Positions 58,101 through 64,000 of a stretch of 64,000 bases of DNA are shown here, in pieces. The position numbers and the translations under genes are program-made. Source of the DNA: Ceratopteris richardii (Eukaryota; Streptophyta; Polypodiopsida; Polypodiales; Pteridaceae); NCBI GenBank assembly GCA_020310875.1, contig CM035407.1, positions 85,515,342-85,579,341 of the forward strand. Reading direction: 5' to 3'. The notes beneath the pieces were generated by a model, which searched no databases, was not told the origin of the DNA, and worked only from the letters and a program-made list of their open reading frames with translations. Numbering within the stretch: position 1 is the stretch's first letter; every line of letters begins with the position of its first letter.

Positions 58101-59456
58101 GCTTTGCTGAGCGTCGCTCCAATGGACATGTCTACCGTCTGTAGACTTTCTTCTTCTCCGTGAGGATGTGCCCTGCTCCTCTGCCTCTGAATAAAACTCC
58201 ACATCAGAGAATTGTGTGCTTTGTAGGAATGCTTCGAAATCCTGGGGGTCCAGTCCTTCAGCCTCTCTAGTGGCAGCAAACTCGAATTCAGGTGTAACAG
58301 GAGGAGCCGATGGGGTAGGTTGTGTCGTAGTGTCAGATTCCGACCTGGGTATCCTAATGGTAAAGGGGGGTACAGTGCCCTCTCTTAATGGTGATGCCTC
58401 AGGAGTAGTCAGGACTTCCCTTGTCTGGACACAAGGGATCGCGCCCCTCATGCGCTTGGACTGATGTGTGGATGTCTTGAGCCTCTTAAACATTTGTAAT
58501 TGTGCCCAGGTTAAGGCACGCTCAATGGGGACATCATATGCCAAGCATCGGTAAATGATGCGTGTGAGTGCACAGCATCCATTCACCACTAATTTCCTAG
58601 AAGCCCGTTTGTTCGCTTCATACAACTGATCTATAATCCACACTGGTAGCTTAATAGGTAGCGCACCTGCTTCCGCCAAGTAGAGAGCAAACCAGATCTT
58701 CTTGTGTGGTTGCGTGAATCGGTCTTGACCGGGGAAGGCGAAATGTTGCATGCACATGCGGAGAGGGATGGACACATTTGGGGTGAGGGCTGCCATGTCT
58801 TTCAGCTTCACTACTTTCCTGTCCTTCATGTTGTTGGGAACGAGAGCATCCTTTTCTGAGGGTACATGCGTGCCATGCATCTTTAAAGCATCACTTACCA
58901 GCTCCACAGTAAGTTCAAACCTCTTCAACTCGTTGTTGCCCAGCAGTGAGGGGAGAACAAAGGATCCGGGTTGGTCCTTATCTTCATTAGCTTGTAATGT
59001 GGAGACCAAATAGTAACATCGGAGGAGATCGGGTTTAGGTAGTGGGGCTTCAAAATATTCCACCAATCCTGCTCGTTGCCATATGGTCTGTAGATCTTCG
59101 GTGTTCTGTAAAGTCTCGAACTCCTTGGAGAAAAATTGGAATCGCACCCATGATCTGTCATACTCGCATTTAGACTCCCAGATATACTTGGCCTCTCCTA
59201 ATGGACCGGGCATGCCATTGAACCAATGAGAGTTGGCATGGACTCTTTCCGTGATTCCTGTAGGTGGGTCTGGCACCGGGAGTTGCTGAAGGTGTTGCAT
59301 CTCCACTGGTCGTTCAGTCGGGGGCACGTCCACAGGTAGGCTATCCACATCAATTCCTGCAGTAAGTATCCCTACTTGTGAGCCCGAACCTGTCGCTTCT
59401 GCCATTTTACTGCTTGCCTTCTGATTCTGTGAGAATATAGAAGCATGTGTTAACAT
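55152..59456 (-). CDS. Gypsy-F extra 3' ORF, 1434 codons, function unknown
   Basis: One uninterrupted frame. The first ATG is at 59456, but a likely splice acceptor (59427) and the better-looking MAEATGSG start (59405) suggest a 1417-residue product from a spliced RNA. Layout by residue: a globular domain (about 80-340) with WFNGMPGPLGEAKYIWESKC and HKKIWFALYLAEAGALPIK, loosely like the plant-mobile-domain proteins of Athila elements; an acidic and RRRRK-containing stretch (about 420-455); helices (about 470-540); a Pro/Thr/Ser-rich linker (about 560-825); coiled coils (about 820-1035); and a C-terminal domain (about 1090-1415) with many Trp, Tyr and Pro residues. I see no signal peptide or obvious membrane segment, so it is not a clear envelope. 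The C-terminal domain and coiled coil are shared with Gypsy-A, so the ORF is old in this group. Confidence 0.85.
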   Translation of the reverse strand: MLTHASIFSQNQKASSKMAEATGSGSQVGILTAGIDVDSLPVDVPPTERPVEMQHLQQLPVPDPPTGITERVHANSHWFNGMPGPLGEAKYIWESKCEYDRSWVRFQFFSKEFETLQNTEDLQTIWQRAGLVEYFEAPLPKPDLLRCYYLVSTLQANEDKDQPGSFVLPSLLGNNELKRFELTVELVSDALKMHGTHVPSEKDALVPNNMKDRKVVKLKDMAALTPNVSIPLRMCMQHFAFPGQDRFTQPHKKIWFALYLAEAGALPIKLPVWIIDQLYEANKRASRKLVVNGCCALTRIIYRCLAYDVPIERALTWAQLQMFKRLKTSTHQSKRMRGAIPCVQTREVLTTPEASPLREGTVPPFTIRIPRSESDTTTQPTPSAPPVTPEFEFAATREAEGLDPQDFEAFLQSTQFSDVEFYSEAEEQGTSSRRRRKSTDGRHVHWSDAQQSQQHGHPEEEEAYEEETTEAPAYTAELRRLYQIMERVRSQQLLTEQSSRVLMTQLLEEARVDSEYREGLLLMAETYGVVEAVRTAIQRPSVQYDPRRFQTRPRSGKNIQIPVTVAEEPTTTPTSQTASQQHPATHEESTEPLPSTPPPSPPRRETVETTSTAQPTDPTFTFRTPISSATLFSTTDNPVFDANPITTPPTETIPKPALGQPSPMPSATGHPDPRSTFMGFPATTQPFQPSSNLRPQPPISLSPFLQSLQDIFARAFQPGPQPFPVFSAPHPTSHLFTTSTHTPPTIPMYMAGPTLTPTPEGMDISPPTAPPPMVSPPPIPPPPISPTHTTFVDTSFTVSLPQFPSHASSTVNTPHSSIGNALDTMLACISNLRTDYIQLQQQNARLQEHSATLQLRLAVLEEENTRLHTQFHTLQEAHNILEVQLQNVDQEAVQVVEGHLRTQLERNSKLQRNMALLKRHLAAAQEENRRLQIQNQENLEAAIESTPGAPISPSKFQAVTPDNIKIILEDYATLLEAHDKLSEELGQLKQEHQQGPTAAPPTTPSAASLPSDAEAIKDLQQQVTELQTRLLQYERPSSPPEAPTDEEVVQIPVEQTFDEEYDPQPFPGGQQTEEAQDTFEAPRPPWLRQVEEIGTSHEERTVVQNQAMRVIEETVLQSDYFKNLSSRRLILSSELQYRPYYIILADYNAEIQRVTGQIPTFATQFQPEDLPPEVRKGKIRQPTWRQKLLETYPEMLRTWNNAPLHLLYNPCYGPVPRRRSWKAFNIKVQNNAQCKEWLNYPYIAPPQGPPSVAYMMGTIRHWMPRLKPMQDVAAQMMLKILDMMQVVLKTFRNAAAPQVRLPGFSNGNYDLVYDMSTTPSIRVAYTWHARIKYLPACYKQTFEEMFRSGFWEYHSEIFAPKPTHLLQLFACEQAMYSEYYTTPQPETPGAINWEALEADLARGLRIGEHELATNVIQYYIDHPREQRSVRGDRR
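59427..59442 (-). promoter_or_regulatory. Predicted splice acceptor before the extra ORF
   Basis: On the minus strand TTCTATATTCTCACAG gives a pyrimidine-rich tract ending in CAG, with TGTTAAC as a possible branch site some 10 bases upstream. It lies 22 bases before the MAEATGSG start. Athila-type elements are known to express their 3' ORF from a spliced RNA. The donor would be upstream, probably outside the window. Confidence 0.55.
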
Positions 59457-59609
59457 CGCAATGGACAGACTAAATCCGTTGCTGTCCCCGTTACAACATT
59501 AACATGAGGTATATGGTGAGTTAGTGGTTAGTAAGTGCACGAAGACAGTGAGTGTAGTTAATGTTTGTGTATTCCTAGGAGACTAATGCCGTTAGTAAGT
59601 GGGGTGAAT
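59457..59609 (-). other. Spacer between pol and extra ORF of Gypsy-F
   Basis: 153 bases with no ORF. On the minus strand it holds the run-up to the predicted splice acceptor. No promoter-like motif is clear. Confidence 0.6.
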
Positions 59610-62600
59610 TTACAAATCGGGGTCGGGGGGTTTATCACAGATCTTAGACTGCCAAATGTAGTGGATGGGCTTTGCTTTCTGTTTCGTAGAGACTCCAGAG
59701 AGCTGTGTCGGTGTCGCTGTTTGGGAATGGGGCCTTTTAGGGACCCACTTATAAGTGATTACATGCATGCTCATGGGTCTTGGTGTGTTCCTAAGTGTTG
59801 AGCACGAGGGAATACTGGTTGTACTCGTAAATGGGTTATGCTGCATAGGTTGTGGCCTTGGCGTAACTACTTGTGCCCTCAAGCAAGCCTTAGGCACCCA
59901 AATTTGTCTAGATTGTGGGCTTGCCTTCATCGACTTCTTGGGCACCCAAATAGATTTTACTTTAGCAGAAGAATTTCTGACAGACTTCTTATTAGCGTCG
60001 TGTTGTTGGTTACTAATAAGAGGCTTTGCCCGTGTAGTTGACGGTGGTGCACCCGGTCGTTCGCCTTTCCGCACCCACACCTGGTTTATTTTCTGGGACA
60101 TTCTGCTGCGCAGGTACTTTTGATCTCGGACATAGGTAGTACTCGGCTTCTTCTGCTTGTGATCCGCCTTTGGTTGCTGCCTCCTTCTGGCCTTTGGAAA
60201 AGAAGGGAGTTCTGTTGCATCCCTGACTCCTTTTTTGCAAATATCATTCCTCTGCAACACAGGGTTTTGAACAAGAACAGCATGGTCATCTTCATGTGTA
60301 CCCCTGGAAGGACCAGGAGTCTGTGCCTTTCCTAGTTCCTTGAGTGCTCCATTGTCTAATTCTACTGTAACTCGACTATGATTGACCCAAACCTGGAGAA
60401 GTCCACTTCTTAGGTTTAAGTTAATTGCTTGGTCATAGATCCAATCTTGACCCAAGACTAGAGGTTCAGTGAGATCCTCATCTTGACACACCAGTACTTT
60501 AACTGTCATTGCCTCATCATGAATGTAAAGGGGAAGTTCCGCCTCGCCCATGCAAGGGGTTTCCACTCCTCCCAATCCTATAAGATATGCTTCCACAGGA
60601 TTGACAGTCAATTGTAATTCTTGGCAGTAAGACAATTTAACAGCACTAGTGGCTGCACCTGAGTCAATCAAGGCTCTTACGGTCCTTGTACTCTTTCCTT
60701 GTCCTATGTCTATGGTTATGAAAGGACGTCTATCAATTATTCTATTCGAGCTTGTTCCTGCAACTTCACACATGGCTATGGGAAATCCTTGGTCTGCATA
60801 GTCATTCGCTCCAGGCTGATCTCTACCTTGCCTTCGTAATTTCATCCTTCTGATGCGTTCTAAAGCCTCTGCTTGAGCTTCTTCTCTAATTCTCTTTTCT
60901 TCCTCTTTGCGTTTCTTAGCAGTGTTGAGTCGGCTGAGCATTTCCTCCGTGAGGGGTTCCTGGTACAACTTGACTCTGCATCCGCTAATATAGTTAGGGA
61001 GAACATCACCCTCTAATGTGGCCAATTGTACTGCTCCACTTGTGGAGATCCTATTGATGATCATAGGTCCGTAGCCTCTCTTTTCTAGCTTCCTTGCGTG
61101 TTGTTTCAGTGTATAGACTAAGACTAAATCTCCCGTTTTCAAGCCTTTATCCTTCACGTGGGCATCAAAGTATGCCTTCTGTCTCTTCTTGGCTGCATAT
61201 ATCCCTGCAGCGGCTCTCAGTCTTGTTTCTCCTAATCGTTCAAGGTCAAAGATCCTAGAGGAGAGCTCATGACCTGTCCATTCGTGCTCTCGTGCTACTC
61301 TCAATGTAGGGATCAAGAAGTCCAAGGGTAACACAGCGTTTTGACCGAATACCATCTGAAAGGGAGTGGCTTGGAGTACCGTTTTGTAGGCCACTCGGTA
61401 TGCCCAAACAGCATGGTGTAGCTGTTTGTCCCAATCAGAGCGTTTAGTGTTCACTAATTTCGTCAGTACATTGCATAAAATCTTATTAGTGCTCTCAGCT
61501 TGACCATTAGCTTGAGGGTGATAAGGGGCAGACTTCTTGTGTATTACCAAAAATTCTTGGAGTAGATTTTCAATAACTTCATTCAAGAAGTGAGTGCCTC
61601 TATCACTTACAAGCTCTATAGGTAGTCCATATCTCGTGAATACATTCTCAAACAAGAATTTGGCAGTTGTTTGAGCATCGTTCTTGGTTGTAGCTTTTAC
61701 CTCTACCCACTTGGTGAGATAATCTGTTGCCACAATGATGTATTCCGCATGAGAACCCTTAGCTGGGGGATTAATAGGACCTACGAAGTCTATTCCCCAC
61801 TTAGAGAATGCACGTCCACCCATCATAGGTTTCAGTGGCATCTCATCTTTGCGTATAGGATACTGAGTCCTTTGACAGACATCACACCGTTTCACATAGG
61901 TATGTGCATCCATGTGAAGGGTAGGCCACCAGAAGCCCGCAAACATTATTGCCTTGATCACCCGATCGGGTCCAAAGTGTCCTCCTGCTACCCCTTGGTG
62001 AGCAGTTTCCAAGATCTTGAGATATTCACTTTCATGGACACATAACCTCAGGTAACCATCTTTACCGCGCTTGTATAGATTATCACCAACGAGTGAATAA
62101 TCCTGGGCTTCTTGTTCCAAACTCCTTTTTCTAGCTAGAGTCATGTCTGGAGGGAATGTGTTTGTCCTCAGGAATGATACTAGTGGTTCGCTCCAATCTG
62201 GCACAATGGATACTTGATAGAGAGTGGCATGTTCCACAGGTGGTTTAGTGCAACAGATTGGGCATTCCTTGCACAACTTTTGGACATCCGCTTCCATGGT
62301 TGGCCAGTGCACTCCGAATCTCTTTAGAGTCTGTAAAGTTCGTTGTTTTGAATGGTGTTGCTCTAGTGCACCTACATGTGCTAATTGCAACCATTTAGCG
62401 TACTCATCCTCTTCTACGCAACAAGCCAAGATCCCTTGATCTGTGTGCTTGTACATGCTTCCTGCCATGATGTGGTATTTTTGGGCTTTTACAACCTCTC
62501 TGTTCCGTGTGTTTACCACAGGATGGTTAGGCCCGTATGTCAATACTGGTACCAATGGCTTGGCCCACTGCGGCACCACTTCCAAATTAAACAAGTAAGC

Positions 62601-63998
62601 ATCAGGAAGGTCATCTGACACTCCTTGTGGGGCTTCTCCCGATGTGAGCCTAGAGAGATGATCGGCTCTCAAATGAGTCCTACCTTTCCTTACCACAACC
62701 TCAAAATCGTATTCCATTAGCAAGAGAAACCATCTCACTAATCTTCCTGTATTGCATGGCTTGTTTACGAGATATAACAATGCCTGATGGTCAGTAAAAA
62801 ATTTAAACTTATTTGCAAGCAAATAGTGCCTAAATTTCTTGACTGCATATACCATGCCTAATCCTTCGCGCTCTGTAGTGGTGTAATTCCGTTCAGCCGC
62901 ATTCAATTGTCTGCTGGCATAGGCAATTGGAAGATCCATATTACCTTCACCAGTAGGTTGTGCAAGCACACATCCAATAGCATAATTGGATGCATCCACA
63001 TGAACATGGAATGGCTTATTCCAATCTGGTGTGGTCAAGATTGGTGCTGAACACAATCTCCGTTTAAGTTCCTGGAAGGAATTCTCACATTCATCCGTCC
63101 ACTCAAAGTTAGTCAGAAGTCCGTACATGGGCTTTGCAATGACAGCATACATGTGTATAAATCGTCGATAATAACCACAATGCCCCATGAAAGCTTGTAC
63201 TTCCTTGACATTCTTTGGCCTAGGTAGCTCCGCTATGGCTCTCACTTTTTCTTCGTCAGTAGATATGCCATTCTTTGACACTATATGTCCTAGGATCTTG
63301 CCTTGCCTGACCATAAAAACACACTTTTCGGGGTTCAGGCAGACTTGATATTCTCTACATTTGTCAAAGATTTGTTTGAGTTCAGGAATATGGGTTTGCC
63401 TAACATTGGAATGAGCACAGAGATCGTCAACGTAGAATTCTAAACTCTTCCTCAGGAACTCCTTAAACACATGGCACATCAGCCTCTGGAAGGTGGCTGG
63501 TGCATTGGTAAGCCCAAATGGCATTACTCTAAAAGCAAAAATGCCCCATTCTGTGGCAAAGGCTGTCTTATGCTGATCCTCTGGAGCTATGGCTACTTGA
63601 TTGTAGCCCGAGAATCCATCAAGGAAACTGTACACTTCCTTGCCTGCCACTCTTTCTAAGAGATGCTCTGTGATGGGAAGCGGATAGTTATCTCGAATCG
63701 TGGCGGCATTAACCTTTTTCAAGTTAATGCACACACGCAGCTTGCCATTCTTCTTGGGCACCACTACGATGGGGGATACCCATTCGGTGTGCTCAATTTC
63801 GTAGATAAATCCAGCTTCAACCAGTCTATCTATCTCTTCCTTGATCTTAGCAGCGTAATTATCATTATATGTATAAGGCTTTTGCTTAGAGGGTTTAGCA
63901 TCTGAAGTCATGGGAATGGTGTGTGAGCATATGTCAGGGTCAACACCTTTCAAATCCTTGTAACTCCAAGCGAATACATCTCTGTATTCTCTTAGCAA
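59610..63998 (-). CDS. Gypsy-F pol polyprotein (RT, RNase H, two zinc modules, INT, second protease-like domain), 5' end outside window
   Basis: 1462 codons open in the window. By residue from the edge: RT (about 35-280) with SPIVVVPKKNGKLRVCINLK and EFYVDDLCAHS (about 187); RNase H (about 325-450) with HVHVDASNYAIG and FTDHQALLYLVNK; zinc module 1 (about 490-585; HVGALEQHH, then CKECPIC); a linker; zinc module 2 (about 630-715; HQGVAGGHF, then RCDVCQ); integrase core (about 730-860) with D (WGIDFVGP), D (SDRGTHF) and E (ANGQAES); a GPY-like end (GYGPMIINRISTSGAVQL, about 975), no chromodomain; a retropepsin-like domain (about 1075-1200) with ALIDSGAATSAV and LVLGQDWI; and a basic tail (about 1230-1462) with scattered WVPK-type motifs. 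It copies and integrates the element. The first codon shown is only the window edge. No break seen. Confidence 0.92.
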   Translation of the reverse strand: MLREYRDVFAWSYKDLKGVDPDICSHTIPMTSDAKPSKQKPYTYNDNYAAKIKEEIDRLVEAGFIYEIEHTEWVSPIVVVPKKNGKLRVCINLKKVNAATIRDNYPLPITEHLLERVAGKEVYSFLDGFSGYNQVAIAPEDQHKTAFATEWGIFAFRVMPFGLTNAPATFQRLMCHVFKEFLRKSLEFYVDDLCAHSNVRQTHIPELKQIFDKCREYQVCLNPEKCVFMVRQGKILGHIVSKNGISTDEEKVRAIAELPRPKNVKEVQAFMGHCGYYRRFIHMYAVIAKPMYGLLTNFEWTDECENSFQELKRRLCSAPILTTPDWNKPFHVHVDASNYAIGCVLAQPTGEGNMDLPIAYASRQLNAAERNYTTTEREGLGMVYAVKKFRHYLLANKFKFFTDHQALLYLVNKPCNTGRLVRWFLLLMEYDFEVVVRKGRTHLRADHLSRLTSGEAPQGVSDDLPDAYLFNLEVVPQWAKPLVPVLTYGPNHPVVNTRNREVVKAQKYHIMAGSMYKHTDQGILACCVEEDEYAKWLQLAHVGALEQHHSKQRTLQTLKRFGVHWPTMEADVQKLCKECPICCTKPPVEHATLYQVSIVPDWSEPLVSFLRTNTFPPDMTLARKRSLEQEAQDYSLVGDNLYKRGKDGYLRLCVHESEYLKILETAHQGVAGGHFGPDRVIKAIMFAGFWWPTLHMDAHTYVKRCDVCQRTQYPIRKDEMPLKPMMGGRAFSKWGIDFVGPINPPAKGSHAEYIIVATDYLTKWVEVKATTKNDAQTTAKFLFENVFTRYGLPIELVSDRGTHFLNEVIENLLQEFLVIHKKSAPYHPQANGQAESTNKILCNVLTKLVNTKRSDWDKQLHHAVWAYRVAYKTVLQATPFQMVFGQNAVLPLDFLIPTLRVAREHEWTGHELSSRIFDLERLGETRLRAAAGIYAAKKRQKAYFDAHVKDKGLKTGDLVLVYTLKQHARKLEKRGYGPMIINRISTSGAVQLATLEGDVLPNYISGCRVKLYQEPLTEEMLSRLNTAKKRKEEEKRIREEAQAEALERIRRMKLRRQGRDQPGANDYADQGFPIAMCEVAGTSSNRIIDRRPFITIDIGQGKSTRTVRALIDSGAATSAVKLSYCQELQLTVNPVEAYLIGLGGVETPCMGEAELPLYIHDEAMTVKVLVCQDEDLTEPLVLGQDWIYDQAINLNLRSGLLQVWVNHSRVTVELDNGALKELGKAQTPGPSRGTHEDDHAVLVQNPVLQRNDICKKGVRDATELPSFPKARRRQQPKADHKQKKPSTTYVRDQKYLRSRMSQKINQVWVRKGERPGAPPSTTRAKPLISNQQHDANKKSVRNSSAKVKSIWVPKKSMKASPQSRQIWVPKACLRAQVVTPRPQPMQHNPFTSTTSIPSCSTLRNTPRPMSMHVITYKWVPKRPHSQTATPTQLSGVSTKQKAKPIHYIWQSKICDKPPDPDL
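59735..60080 (-). other. WVPK-type motif cluster in Gypsy-F pol tail
   Basis: Four short motifs, VWVRK, IWVPK, IWVPK and KWVPK, lie within about 115 residues of a Lys/Arg/Gln/Pro-rich tail, and an IWQSK follows near the stop. Spacing is irregular. A single (I/V)WVPK motif is familiar from gag-pol of some plant copia elements; its role here is unknown. Confidence 0.6.
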
Positions 63999-64000
63999 AG

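Larger units (their letters stand above)
54605..64000 (-). mobile_element. Gypsy-F, large Ty3/gypsy element, visible part looks whole
   Basis: Minus-strand element that runs off the right edge. Right to left it has pol from just before RT (63998 down to 59610, open throughout), a 153-bp gap, a 1434-codon extra ORF (59456-55152), a polypurine tract and a 536-bp LTR (54605-55140). No break is visible. Base composition is clearly less AT-rich than Gypsy-A and CG dinucleotides are frequent, as expected for a young copy. The 5' LTR, gag and any upstream protease lie outside the window. Its relatives are Gypsy-A and Gypsy-H. Confidence 0.9.

Noticed and set aside
55152-59456. Host gene (large coiled-coil protein)
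   Set aside because: The ORF lies between gypsy pol and the element's polypurine tract and LTR, on the same strand, and a decayed counterpart holds the same place in Gypsy-A. It belongs to the element.
55152-59456. Classical envelope protein
   Set aside because: I see no signal peptide, no clear transmembrane segment and no cleavage-site pattern. The content is coiled coil and Pro-rich linker.

Overview
This 64-kb window is plant nuclear DNA made almost entirely of transposable elements. The copia and gypsy lineages, a tRNA-derived SINE, a plant L1-type LINE and the depth of nesting all point to a large, repeat-rich plant genome. The species cannot be told from this stretch. I found no host protein gene and no functional tRNA or rRNA gene.

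Layout, left to right. (1) 1-3757: a minus-strand copia element (Copia-1), inserted into a plus-strand copia of the same family (Copia-2), whose right part is 3758-7005. Copia-2 in turn sits in the end of the 5' LTR of a large plus-strand gypsy element (Gypsy-A, 7006-41668). (2) Gypsy-A is the scaffold of the left two thirds. It has a tRNA-Asp-type primer site, a leader with a 76-bp tandem array, gag, a first protease, RT-RNase H, a doubled integrase zinc module, integrase, a second protease-like domain and a large 3' extra ORF. It is split by Copia-B (10112-25123, target duplication AAACA), a LINE (26142-27977, ACAAAGG), Copia-C (31272-36728) and a SINE (41246-41406). (3) Copia-B carries two further insertions. 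One is a non-coding LTR element with two 199-bp LTRs that read as identical and a long internal palindrome (LARD, 12248-18688, CATGG). The other is a gag-only element (TR-GAG, 19635-23171). (4) 41669-54604 is a mosaic of partial elements: Copia-G (minus); Copia-E (plus) with Copia-D (43711-48864) inserted in its RT; Gypsy-H (minus); and Copia-I (minus). (5) 54605-64000 is the 3' LTR, a 1434-codon extra ORF and most of the pol of Gypsy-F (minus strand). Gypsy-F is open and looks whole as far as it is visible, and it runs off the right edge.

The most striking biology is shared by Gypsy-A, Gypsy-F and, for the zinc module, Gypsy-H. This gypsy group has two consecutive H2C2 zinc modules before the integrase core, a retropepsin-like domain after integrase (in addition to the normal protease before RT in Gypsy-A), and a very large 3' ORF with coiled coils and a conserved C-terminal domain. 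In Gypsy-F a good splice acceptor precedes the likely start of that ORF. The second highlight is the palindromic LARD: its arms are about 1.0-1.3 kb and roughly 93-95% identical by eye, while its LTRs are identical. The palindromic form must therefore have been copied and inserted as a unit recently.

All percentages, lineage names and ages are eye estimates from reading the sequence. No alignment or database search was run. LTR retroelements are described as fossils, by parts and rounded domain positions only.
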